From NCBI GenBank assembly GCA_003993805.1, contig RSEF01000006.1, forward strand, positions 25,471,200 through 25,535,199: a stretch of DNA of 64,000 bases, given 5' to 3'. This stretch comes from Himantopus leucocephalus. Taxonomy: Eukaryota; Chordata; Aves; Charadriiformes; Recurvirostridae. This document shows positions 34,391 through 59,712 of this stretch, one piece after another. The notes under the pieces are model-generated. The model was not told the DNA's origin. It saw only the letters and a program-made list of their open reading frames with translations, and ran no database searches. Both the position numbers and the translations under genes were made by a program. Within the stretch, counting starts at the first letter, position 1. Each line of letters starts with the position of its first letter.

Positions 34391-37300
34391 CCATATATCA
34401 TGTTTGTTTTTCCGGAAGCATAGATGCCATCTGTCTGTCCGTCCGGAGCGTGTGTTCCTGCCAGGTGGTGTGTGACTGGGGGGTCACCAGCGAGGGACGT
34501 GGCTGGTGGCGACGGTGGCTCTGTTGGACAGGAGTCACTAGCGGAGCGAGTCTGTCTGTCCCCTTGCATTGTTAGGTGCCGCTGCCTGCTCCCCTGGTGT
34601 TGGGACTTCGGCAGCAGAGTTGTGCGGAGCCTGCAGTGTCAGAGACTTATTTCTGAGCAGGAGAGCGAGTCCGTGCTTAGTCCCCTGCCCGGCATCACGT
34701 CCAGCTCCATGCCAGCGGAGGAATGGCCGACCCTTTCCAGCGTGCCAGATACAGCCCTGCTATCCGCCCGTTTCATCCTCCTTGCAGCCATTTCACCCAG
34801 CTGCTCTCCCGGCACTGCCCTTTCTTCCTTGCTCAGCTCTTGAGCTGCGGAACGCTGGGTTAGTGAGTTGGGCGACGTCTGCTGAAGCCTTGCAGGCAGT
34901 TCTGCTGCACTCTGTCCCTGTTCCTGTGCCGCAGGGTGGCCCCATCTCCCTGGACCTCGCTCCCCATCGTATCAGCAGGACCTGGGGCGAGTGGCAGGTC
35001 CGGTGAGGATGTCTGCTCCTCTGCGTGTGCCTGTCCCTGGCAGCGGGTGGAGGATGGCGGGATGCCGCAAGCAGGATGTAAGTAGAATTAATGTGAAGGC
35101 AGATTTGGGGGATGGCTCTGATGGTGAAGAGGAGCCGGGCAGGAGAGCCGGATCCCTGCAGGGAGGCAGGGGATGCCCAAGTCCAGGCTGCACTGTGCAG
35201 GGAGCAGTGCCCGAAGCGAAGGCGGCTGCACCCGGGCTCTGCATCCTCGCAGCACCCAGGCTGCGCTCTGCCCTCCCGCTGCAGCAGCAGGGATGGGATC
35301 CCAGCACTGAAGGCCAGTTCTTACATACTGTATGAGTCATGCTCAAGGTCACCTTGTGTACCTACAGGTTGTTAAGTCCTGGTAGACCATCCGCCCACCC
35401 CTCTATGCTGCTGCACGGCTCTGTGTGCGTGCCTGGCCAGCCCTGCGCCCCTCCGCATCCCCGCGGGCCCCAGGGCTGTTCTGCTGGAGGTGAGCACCAT
35501 CGTGCAGGGCCGGGGGGTGGCCGGTGGCTCTGCACCTACAAAATTGCCTTGGCAATGTACACTGCGGGCGGCTGGGCCTTCAGGTGCCAAGGTAGCAATA
35601 GCTGCTGCTCAGGGACCGGCGCAGGGCTCTGCGTCCTCCATGGTAAGCACACTCACCCTCACACTGGGTTTGTGCTTCAGCTGCTGTAGGCCCACGCTCT
35701 GCTGAGAGAAGGTGGCGTAAAGGAAGAGGAGCTGGGAGCAGCTCCAGCTACTTTGACCTGTTGAGGTACTTGCTGGCAGCTCCCAAGACAAAAATGGCTG
35801 CAGGGCTGTGGCTAAAAGGGCAGCGTCAGCCTCGGGCTCCTGTCCCTGGTAGAGTTTGCAGTGAGCTCCCTCCGTCTCTGCGGAGCAGCGCGGGTGTGCG
35901 TCTGGTGTTGCAGAAAATGGGAGAAATCAGGTCTGTGAGCGCTCAGGGCAGGGGGTGAGGCCTGTCCCTGGTGCTCGCATTGCTCCCAATGGGCTTTTGC
36001 CACAGGGGAGCCTGACGCAGGTGGGCAGCAGCGTGGCCGTCCCTTGGGACTGGGTCCAGGCTGCGGGGAGAGCGGCAGGAGCCTCACAGCAGCTGTGGCT
36101 CCTGCTGGCTTTTCCGGGGGCTCTGCAATGGCGGTTGGACACAGGTACTGCCAGGCCACCGCCTGCCTGGGAGCGGCAGCTGGTATGGGCCAGAGGTGCA
36201 GGCAGCTGCCTGCCAGCGGTGTGGGCTACAAAACTGGGCTGTGGCCATGTCCCCTGTGCCAGACAGGGCAAGAGGCTTCACCTTGGTGCTTGCTTGGTGG
36301 TTTCTTACTGCACCACCATCGCAGAGCCAGCACAGGATGGGCAGAGGGGCACCAGGCTGGGCAGAGAGCAGTGCCTCTGTGTCCCTCAGGCTCTGCCCAC
36401 CGCTTTCCCACCATCAAGTGAGGGTCAAATACTTTCCATTGCTCCAGCCTTGAAGAGTCTTCTCCCTATCGCAGTCAGAAATAGCCCTGGGCTGGGAGTG
36501 AGCTATTTGTGGCGACTGGCTAGGAAGGAGGAATGCACGGAGCTCCCCAGACCTCCCTTCCCGCAGCCACACGCCCTCCCAGCTGCTGAGCTAAAGCTTA
36601 AAAAATTCAAGTGGCTATACTTGGAGAAATGAGGTTTAAACATAGCAAAGCCCAGCACGGCCTTTAGTGAAAGGGCTCGGGAACAGCTCCCTCAAACCCT
36701 TCCTGCAGCCGACCTCCCTGTGGGTACATGTTAGCTGCTCTCCAGACCCAAAATCAATGAGTCTGGGACCCAGTGCTGGGTTTGGAGCTTTTAGCAATCC
36801 CCGAAGTGTCGGCTGTTGCGTGTTGGCCACCATCTGCAGCCATTTAGTGTTGCTTTTCTGTTTGGCACTTTGGGCCCTGGGTACTGACTGTTCTTCTGTG
36901 GTAGCTCTGATGGTGGGGCCTCATGTGGTCTGGTTTGGTTGATAGAGGGGTTGGTTTATAGGCGAGGGCTGAGCACAGCGGTTGGGCTGTCCCCAGGGCT
37001 GTCCCCATCTCGGCCAGGTGCAGGGTACAGACAGCCTTTGGCTAGGCCAGCCGGTGCCGTCGCTGTGGCAGCACTGGCCTTCCCCGGGTATTTTTCTCTG
37101 CTTAACCAGGTCTGCAGCGCCTGGTGAGCACAGGCCATGCTGTGCCGCCTGTGCCACCCTGGGCATGGCTCACGTGTGGTGGAGAGTGGCCGTTGGTAAT
37201 GCCTGTGGGAAACAGCCCTGGAAAGGTGCAATGTTGGAGGTAGTGGCAGGGTGGGGGTGTTGCCCTTCCTGCCATGGAAGAGCCCCTCATCACTCCCTGA

Positions 37301-37569
37301 ATCCAGGCCAAAATGTTTCTTTGTCTCCCCGTGTCTCCTGGCTGAAGCTGATGGGGATAACAAAAGCCTCGTGCCCCCACCACCATCGCTTCCTGCTCAC
37401 CCGGGGACCAGACAAGCCCTTAAAGCCAGATCCACAACCACGCCTCAGCAACGCTTCACACAACCAGTTCCCAGAGATGCTTTCCCTCTCCCTCAGCACC
37501 CATCCCGGCTGTCCCTGTCACCTCCAGCACAGCCCTCATCATCTCAGTGACACACCACAAATTGCCAGG
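34391..37569. other. GC-rich intergenic sequence between convergent genes
   Basis: This is GC-rich with scattered CpG. Long open frames occur on both strands (for example 35955-36632 and 36982-37692) but resemble no protein and lack splice context. I see no repeat or RNA gene. Confidence 0.6.
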
Positions 37570-39071
37570 CATTTCTTAGAAACATCATCATTTATTGACT
37601 TGAACAACTGCCACTACAGCAGCAGTGTTTTCTGCTCAGATGTATTGGTGTGGTTTTTCTTTTTTTTTTTATTTTCTCCTAAGGTACTTTAAAATGGAAA
37701 AAAAAAAGATTAAATGAGTTTATGGTACTGAAACAACAGTCGAATTCGTTACAAGAGGGCCCTCGTAATCCCTTCACAGCGAACGGCACAGGCTGGAGTA
37801 AGGGAGGCTGCACCCATGACCCGGAGGAAAACCGCAGGGCACTGCTGCCCAGCTGCACACTGGCCCCATGCCTCCCTGGGTTGGCTTTCAGGCACAAGGA
37901 CTACTTGCCCAACCTCGCAGGGCACCTTCGGCCACCTGCAGTCCCCACACGGCAGCCCGCAACCATCACCCTCCTTGGCTGGGGACGCAGCTTTGCCCAC
38001 CACAACTTGCTCTGCGCCAGGCCAAAGACAAGGGCAGCTGCCAGCCCGGCTCCCACCGCAGGGGGGCTGGCCCTGTGGCAAGTACTGTTTCCCAGTTTAG
38101 GGCAGATACGTGTGGCCCACAGCACGCTGGAGTAACAGGCCCTTTCACTCCAGATGGTGGCTGGGTTTGTCTTTGGGATGCTTCACTTTCTTAAAGCTGA
38201 GCGAACAGAAAGGTCAGTAATAGGCAGCAGGAAAACAAACCGACTAATGTAATGCTAAAGCAGTAGCTTCAAGCTCCTGGGTTAATATTTACTGCTGAAA
38301 CTACAGGAGTGGAGAACACAGTGTGCGGCTCAGCTGTTTGAGAAACGCGTTGGAAATCATGCATCACATGCCGATGATGAAAGGGAGCTTGGAAACACTG
38401 GGAGAGGATAACAAGCGTCTACAAGCTGAAACGTGTACGGCTGCAGATACGCAAGAGCTGGAATCCCACCGCCATCTGTGATGGCCGGAGGAACTGAAAC
38501 ACTTATACAGAGAAACTCACGCCAAGCAAAGGGTAAACTGAGTGCTGGAAGCCACAGCAACACCCTGGCTAACACGGGGAGGGGGAAGTTTGTAACTCAG
38601 AAGCAGAGGGTTAAGGGCAGCAACCCAACGGGCAGGAGGATTTGGATGATTTTGTCTCCTGCAGGGCCCAGCACACCCCTTCCTTCTCCACAACAAATGT
38701 AACAATTGGCAAAAACCGTTCACAGGACACCGTTCAAATTAAAATCAAATGAAACACATCACGGGAAAGGGAGAAACATGCAGCATCCCTAAATGTAATG
38801 GGAGCAGCATGACAGCACAGGCGGGCAGTCTGACCTCAATGCACCACCCAGGCAGAATCCATCAGCTTTTTGAACCGTCTGCAAAACTGAAAACAAGGGT
38901 CTCCTCCTAATTAGTGTTAATTTGTTAAAAGTTTCCAAACACTTTCAAAATGTGCCTTTGCAAGAATCAACACCCCCCAACCCATCATCCCAAGGGCCCC
39001 AACAAAGGAATTCGCTCCTGATCACTGCTAGAGTCACGGTTTGTCTTCAGAGATGCTTTGCTCTTTCCTTC
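37570..39071 (-). other. NT5C2: NT5C2 3' untranslated region
   Basis: The region runs from the TAA stop (39072-39074, - strand) to the - strand AATAAA at 37591-37596. This is about 1.5 kb, in line with the mammalian transcript. A second AATAAA lies at 37668-37673 within a homopolymer-rich stretch. Confidence 0.65.
37591..37596 (-). terminator. Polyadenylation signal AATAAA for NT5C2
   Basis: TTTATT on the + strand is AATAAA on the - strand, about 1.48 kb after the NT5C2 stop. An alternative signal is at 37668-37673. Confidence 0.55.
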
Positions 39072-51765
<12,694 letters not shown>

Positions 51766-54700
51766 TTAGAAAATTTGAAAACAGCTAGGGGGTTAAACAA
51801 GAAGGCAGTTAGAAGTAATGTACCCATTCGCCCTCCTCCCTCCTCCACATCACACACTCCCTTCTTCGCTCCTGCCCTTTGCTGCCTCGGGTCCCCCAGC
51901 CCGGAGCCACGGTGGAATTAGCTCACGCTCCAGGACTGCAGCCGAGCGGAGCCGCAGTTCAGATTTCAGCAGCAGAGTGCACGAGAAGAAATATCCTTCA
52001 GTCTATCACAGCGCTCTGCATCAGGAAAAATGTATTTCAAACTGCAGCTCCTCTCCCTGCAGTCCCGTTAGGCAGATGCATGAACGCTCCCTGTTCCACC
52101 TGCTCAGATTGGATTTTGGATTACTGTGTTTTCGCAAAGCTGAGGAAGAAACCAATAAATTTTGGGAACACATGTATTCATGGTTAGAAAGCCTGAAATT
52201 CATTGCTGCTGTGCTACTGTTACTGCTCTGGATACAATCCCAAAGCTTAGTATTGTCTCCAGATTTCCTCTCAGGGGAATTTGTTTGCTGCAGACTAAGT
52301 TAGCTTGAAGGTAGAGCTGTCAACTTAACATACGATTTGTTTCTTAATAATACCATATGGTACTGTAAAAATCTGTTAGCTATTACCCTTGTGCATCAAA
52401 ATGCTACTTTTTTAAGCAAGCTTACTGTTTTCACATTTCAGATGAGCTGCTCATCTGTGACACACACCTTAGTTCAATGCAAAAGAAATGGACTTGTTCA
52501 ACCAAGTCATTCCTACCATCAGGCCTGTCTTCTTCCTGCAAATGACCTTCCCATATACTGGAAATGTTACCGCTTAATCAGATCATTACATTAACATTTA
52601 AAAGGAAATCACTGTGTTTCTCTGATGGTGTGTTTACATTTGCTGTATGTAGCTGTCTTAAATTGGTCCTAAGATGTAACAAGGTCAAATACAATCCTTG
52701 ACTGCAATGAAGGTTGCCACGGGTTCAAAGGGTGCAACTGCCTCAAACACTTGAATAGTTCAAATTTAGTTGAGTAAAATACAAAAACATGCAAGTTACA
52801 CAGTAAGCTTGTTAGAAGACAGGATGCTTTTCCTGAGAGAAATCTAGGACATCTGTGGGCCTTGCGATATATATTAATACACATTGTCTGTACTGCCCAG
52901 GTAATCACCACCATATATATACTTTGCAATACAGAAGCTCAATCTGAGAGGAGAAAACAAATTTATAAAATACTACAAAAATACTAAAAAGGCAAGGACT
53001 ATAGCAGAAATGAGATTGTCAAAAGACTCAAATCATAATAACCATGACAGAGGGCTCCCATATCTCTTAATAATCTAAAAAGCACCAGAATCCTAAGAGT
53101 TAATTTTCCCCATTAAAAAAGTAATAAACAAACCTGTAATGTTCTTGAACAGATAACTAAAATCAATAAAACAGTTATGAAAATCTTCAAGCATTATTAC
53201 ACCAATGGCAAACATCAACAACATGATACAACATTCAATGAACATAGTCTTGTCTGTCCTTTAGGAAAGGAAGGGTTGACTGAGCTATAGATAGGAATGA
53301 GCAATCAAAAACCACAGCTAATGAAGAAAGCAGTGACTGACAAGGCACTTCTGGGGAGTGAGCTAGAGTTGGAGGGAGCAAAAGGCAGTTAGGTGATGAA
53401 CAACATTGTGAGAGTGACACCACAGCATCATCTGGAAAAAGGAATTCCTCTGATGCAGGACAGTAAAGGCACTTCCCAGGGAAAACAGTAATAAATACAC
53501 CTGCCCATACTCTCAGAAGGTGAAAGTGCTGCAAAGCTCCCCATTATGTGACGCAGCCTCCAGTCCCCCACTCTGTCCATGAAGCTGCTGCACTCCTCAT
53601 TAGCTTCCTGGGAATTTGACCATGTTACCAACTTATCCATAAAAAAATCACTCCCAAACAGAACATTTCTCCAAGGAAACCCTGCTCTTTCTGAACTCAC
53701 CAACCATTGTAATGCTGCCTAGACAAAAAGAATCTCAAGGAACACACTGGCATCTCCTCCGGAGAAGTAGAAGTGGTTGATGAACTGCTCCAGCAGAACC
53801 ATTCCAAGGAAACTGTAGGGCTTTCTGTTAAACAACCTGTGCATCTTGTTAACACTCCACCAAAGAACGGCTGCGGTGGGACATGTGGCCAGCTGCTCAC
53901 AAAATGCCCTCACTCAATTTCTTTCTTTCTGTATTTGCCTCTCTGTCTTAGATTTATCACTACAGACCTCCTTTTAACTCTCTGGGTCTAAGGAAACAAG
54001 CTGAAGCACCAGTAGGAAAAAGGCTGAAGAACAGGTATCAACCTCAGCCTTCATCATCCCGAGACTCTGTTGAGGCAGTACTGCAACAGGTTTAATCTGA
54101 ATGTTTCTTTTTGGGGGGGCAGTTATTCCCCCTACCTCATAAGCTCGAGATTTTGCTTCCTTGACTTCCTTTTGATTAAAACTAAACTACTGCCTCACTC
54201 ATGCCTCAGGTCCCTTCCCTATTTTTCTACCACTCCACAGTATCTGGAAAATGAAAGCCTTCTCCTTAATAGACGAACTGAACAGAGACACAGGAAACTG
54301 GACTCCTGGAAACGGGAAAGGGACAATAAACATTCTCATTACCATCATACTTGCTGTTCAAGATAAACTTTCCTTTTATTAGAAACACAGCTGGGAACAG
54401 ACTGAGAGCTCACGGAGCCCACCTTGACAGCACCCTATACCACAGCACAAGCAGCATCAACCGGTATGAGCCACAACACACTGACATTTCTCGTAAGCTG
54501 TGCGAATGTCTGTTTCAGTAACATGAGCTTCCAGGCAAACAAATGATCAACCTCCTTCAGAGCAAGTACGAACAGGCTAACACTGCTGCAACTACAGCAG
54601 CACATTCGGGGAAGATGCCCCAGTTATACGCACTACTAGATGAAAAAATGTATTTCAGTATTGTACTTGGGGCTGGTCGCTCTCTCTTTTATCTTGTTTA

Positions 54701-55553
54701 CTTCAGGCATCCATAGGGAAAAAGAGTAGAGAGGACAGATCAGTATTTTTTTTTTTCTGCAGCTGCATGATTTAAAAATAGTTTAAAACTTTCCTGGAAC
54801 ATCTACCTCCCTCAGACCTGGTTGCTGAGACCACAACTGGAGATAATTTGTGTGCCATGGCGATGCCATGAATTCAGCTATTTGCCATGTGGTGTCTCCT
54901 GTGCTCAGCTCTTTCACCCAGCTGAGAAGGGCCCAGTCTTCAAGTACCCCCAACTCTGTGACAAGTGAGGAGGCAGAGCCACAAACCCATTTTCAGAGCA
55001 TCCTTGCCCAATGCACGCGGGATGACACTAAGACCAAAGTACAATTTCCATCTTATTCTGATTTCTTTTCCTCACTACTTGATGGCGGTGTGTCTGACGC
55101 TGTGCCAAGTCCCCAGCTCCAGAGGACCACATTATTTCAATAGTCTGTGTTCCAACACAGGCAAATGCTTCAGTGGCGCAGCGCAATCAGCACCCAGTGC
55201 TTGTGGATTATGCAACTGGGGTGGAAAAAAACCAACCAAATTAAAAAAAACAGAAGCCAGTTGACAGCATTTCACCTCCCCATAACACCATCGCTTGGCT
55301 TAACATTATACTATTGAAAGGTAAAAAGCAGTCCCCCAGGAGTGAAAGTTGCAAGCCTTTGGGTCTGTGATGAGTGCGGGCATCCCTTACACAGTACGTG
55401 CCAGGAGGGAAGCCGATCTGGAATGAGCAGGGGTTGTGCAGTAAGGTATGCAATTCTCATGCATTTGTGTGGTTGTTTTTACCTTTTCTGCCAAGACACA
55501 GACAGTAACAATTTTATAGCCTTCCTGAAAAGGAAAAGAAAAAAAAAAAACCT

Positions 55554-56020
55554 CTACAGAGGCTCCAGCTTATACAAAATGCTGCTGCCAGGATTTTAAC
55601 TCACATGAGGCAGATGCAGATTCAGAGTGTCACTCCAGTCTTGACGGAGTTACACTGGGCTCCCCTGTTAAAGAAAAAAATCAGACTGATTTTAAAACTG
55701 CAACAGCTCTGTGCCATGTGGGACTGTATCTGCTGGAGCTCTGTCCTCTGGTAAGCTCAGAAGCCGGCCTGGCAGCTATTCCAAATACACTTACAACTGA
55801 TTTATAGAGGAGGCACAGTTGGTAATCGTGCATCCTGCAGGCAAAATTCTGTCCTCATATCCACAAAGCGGTCTTAGATCATCAGCGCAGTGATAATTAG
55901 GAGGAAGAAGGTACAAGTGCATTGCCCAAATGACACAAACCCTTCGAGTTCTCTCAGACGCAGAGCAACTGGTTCAAGAAAGGGTCTCGTGCTCTTTTTG
56001 GGACTTTGCCATTATTGTCC
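55554..56020 (+). mobile_element. Ancient L2-type LINE fossil (C-terminal part of reverse transcriptase ORF)
   Basis: From 55554 the + strand reads LQRLQLIQNAAARILTHMRQ, then SVTPVLTELHWAPLLKK and IRLILK. A shifted frame gives LYLLELCPLVSSEAGLAAI. This is the order seen at the end of L2 and related non-LTR polymerases (LQxxQNAAAR, ITPVLxxLHWLPV, RIxFK, YLxELLxPY). Frameshifts and stops show it is dead. The downstream limit is uncertain. Confidence 0.7.
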
Positions 56021-59000
56021 ATTACTCAGTCAGTGACGGATTACTCCTTTCAGGGCACTCACTCTCTTTCACACCACAAAACGCCTGCACGTGTCAGCGC
56101 AGGAGACTCGGGAGACTGAGTCAGGAGCTACTCCGGGAATCTGAGAAGAGAATTTTGCCCTACATCTGAAGGCGCTCCCAGCGAGAGCCTCATGCACTGG
56201 GTCAGTCTGACGTAGCATGTCTAAATTCAATTGTATACTTTAACACGCTTACGCTTGGGCTTTTATGTGCAAAGCATTGCGGCGTAAACCGGTACCAAAC
56301 CTGCATGTAGTGCTGCACTGTTTGCAAGCACACACAGTAAGAACACCAGATCTGTTCTGCAACTTCCAGATATGCACAGAGTAATCAGGAATAACTTTGA
56401 GATCCAATTTGCACTAAATACAAAGCTGAATGAGTTGGAATGATGTTGCAAAAAGGACCCACAAAAGAATGCAGACCTCCTGGAAGGCTCCTGTGAAAAT
56501 AAGTGTTTAAATCCTGTTTTGTTTGAAAATGAATAGCTGGGGAAGGCTGTAGTGCATGTGATAGCTCTGTTTAAGCTGTGGGGAATAGAAAGCCCTTCGA
56601 CGGCAGCCCATTTCTCTCCTTGTTCCTCCTCCACACACACACAGATTTCAAATTCAGGCAGAGCAGCTTCTCATTGAAGATGTAACATGGTTTCTTCCAG
56701 GGCTTGTCAACACTTCTTATAAGCTAGTGATGGATCACAGGACAGAAGCAGGAGCTAAAGGTACAATGACCACCCTTTTTTGCATTGCTTCAGCCGCTGT
56801 GACTTTTGTGAGATCTATTTGCTGTCTCAAGCTGCACACCCGCAAGCCAGTCCTGCCTAGCCATTTTATTCCACACCAGTACGGATTTGGTGCTGGTAAA
56901 AGCCCTGAACTGAGAACAATGACAACACGGTGATTTCCCACACCCCTGAGGCAGCTTTGAGGAAGCAGCTCCTGGTTTAGGAAGGGAAAGGTGAGCTCAG
57001 GAGGTTGCTGCAGTAACAACAGAAGCCCACAGAGTGAGCAGCTCCTCTGGGGAGACAGACAGGGCGAGGACTACTGAATGACGACCTAACGTCTCATTCA
57101 TCCCTGCCTCTGTTTTTTTCTATCTATCACCCTGTTTTGCGAGTGTGCTCTCCTGTGACTCCCTAGCGTCTCCTGAAGGAGTTTCATCCCTTCCATCACC
57201 CAACTCCTCGCCTGCCTTCCCTCCCAGCTGGAAGCTGAGAGCAGCCCAGGGAAAGGTGCTTGCAGTGCCCCCAGAACCTTCCCCCCTGGCATTCGCAGGG
57301 GACTTCACAGGAGCAGCTGCTTTCTGCAGCTGGTGCATCGCCTGCTCCTGCTCCTTTGGGCACTTACCAGTTTGACTCCTTCCCCATGCAGGTGCTGAGA
57401 GCGCCGCCCACGCTGTGGGCTTCCCCATCCTTGGCCCTGCCACTGAGAGTCTTTTGGGAACTGGAACACCTTAGTCTGCCCAGCCTGTTTTGGTTGGCAG
57501 ATGAAACTAATTGGCTTTTGACTTTCAGGTGTTCAGATAAGATCAGTATATCTCAAACTAGAGGTGATGACCTCCTCCAAAGGGTTGCAAAAAGCTTTAA
57601 CAAACATTCAATCTTCAGAAATTTTACCCGCTATCTGGGTTCCCCAGAGGTCACACAAAGACAGATAAGCCAAAGGGTGGACAGACAATGCAAGGGGTGT
57701 AGCCTTGTCTCTGAAGCACAGGAAATGCAGCCCAATTACTTTGTGTTAAGTCTTGAAGAAATGAGAGTAAAATAACTAGAAACAGGTTCTTTCAGTTGCT
57801 GCTTATTCCCCAGTGGGTAAGGCATGCAAATCAGGGAGTTAGGGACATACATGGACAGGTGTAGCTAGTATCCAGATTTATATATGTCTCAGGCACAACA
57901 TGCATAATTAAGCTTGTACAAATACATTTCTGAAATTACACAAGCCTGACTTAAAGAGCAGGATCAAAGTGCTGCTCATGTTAAATGTTGATCCATATTC
58001 TGAATTGCACCACAAATAAATAATGCAAGTATGTATTAGAAATACATTTATATCAATGTTGTGCTGACAAAAACTGCTTAGTCAAAGCCTTAAGGACCAA
58101 GGTCCCCTTTTACAAACTGATGCCCTACAGCAGTGCCAGTATCCATGTACTCTGCCTCAACAATGTCTATCAAATGAGATCCTAGACTAGTGTCCCAAAA
58201 TCGGATAGATCTAACCCCAGAGCTCTCCATTCTGTCAACATCTCCTCTGCATATAGCCCCAAAGTTGGGCGTTTAGTGCCACATACTCCCAGGATGTCCG
58301 TAACAGTCACCCTTCCATGACCAACCAGACCCCTGACTGTTTCATGAAAGCACCAAATACTCATTGCTGGCACTTCTGATCACCCAACCTGCAACTCCAG
58401 CTGAGAATCCAGAGGGAAACAGTGAGTGACTAGTCTTGGAGGTGTTCAGGACACTGTACTTAATTAAAAAATAAACCACACTGAAGCAACAATACCAATT
58501 AAACATGTTTCATTAAATTAATACCAATTAAACCATAAGTGTTGGGCAGGCATTTCACATACTGCCATAGTTTGAGGAAAGTTTGTCTCAGCTGTAGGGC
58601 CAGGGGTCTGAGGATCCCCAGAAGTAAGCAGGTAGTAAAGAATGCCATCTGACCTCTATATACTGACCCTCCTTTCAGTGTATCTATTATCTTCATAACT
58701 CGTTACCGAGCAATGCCAGTTTTCATATATAATTAGAGAAGAAGAGGATTTATGCTGTAGAATACTGATGACTTCAGCTTCTGTGTTACAGGGTCTTTTC
58801 CAACCAGGGGAGGTGTTGTCAGGCACTGTCATTGAAACATAAGGAAAGGGAAACGGTACCCTTTCAAGCTACGCTGCTCTCTATGTTAAAATAATTCATT
58901 CCTGACACGGGAAGGAGTCTGAAATGTCATGTCTAAGTTTCACACCTGGGCGTTAGCTTCCCTTCAGTTTTGACAGCGGAGTCAGACTGCTCAGCTCTGA

Positions 59001-59604
59001 CGGGAGCCCAGGCTCACTCCTGGCTTGCACAGCCGGGCAGGGCGCTGCCATTTTGCACTGGAAACGTGGCAGAGGATCTTCTTTTCTGTGAGAACTGGAA
59101 ACCCTGCAGAGGTCCCTGTACTGCGTGAGACTCCATACAAACACACTCAGCTGGCTTGGCAATCCCAAGAGTGGGGGCAAGCACAAAGCTCCAGCTCCCC
59201 TTGCCTTGCATTCCTCTTTCCAAAGACCCATCGAGTGTTACCTCAACTTCTGCCACAGCCGCTGCAGACGTTTCACTTCCCAGCATCCTTGACAGACACG
59301 AAGGCAAAAACAGACACTCCTGTTTAAAGCCCTGGTTGTGCACAGCACGGGTTTCAGTTCATCTCTGCCCAGCTAAACACGTGCCTGCGGTGCGCCTCCC
59401 CGCGCGCAGGGCAATGGAGTCGTGCATGGCTGTGCTGTGCCCACCTGGGAGCTCAGTGCCTGTAAACAAACTGACAAAGTGGTAAACGTGCCTAATTGTA
59501 ATCACAAGAAACCTTAAACGAAACCCATGGGACAACTCATATGTTTTCAATTAGGAACGTGGTGAATCACTGACTTGCCATTTATTTATGGACTCGGCTG
59601 AACT

Positions 59605-59712
59605 GTGACCGTAAAGGATTTGCGTAAGGTCAAAACAAGTTGAAAAACAGCCAGGAACAGACCCCAGTCCTCTTCACTCTTGGGTTTTGATTTTAACCAC
59701 TAGACTATAAAT
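59605..59712 (-). repeat. MIR-type ancient SINE fossil
   Basis: The + strand shows TTGCGTAAGGTCA, CAGCCAGGAACAGACCCCAG and TTAACCACTAGACTATA in the same order as the inverted MIR consensus (TTGCCCAAGGTCA, GAACCCAG, TTAACCACTA). Confidence 0.55.

Noticed and set aside
35955..37692. Open frames of 225 and 236 codons on the + strand between the two genes
   Set aside because: The sequence is GC-rich, where stops are rare. Both strands are open over the same bases, the products resemble no family and there is no splice or start context.
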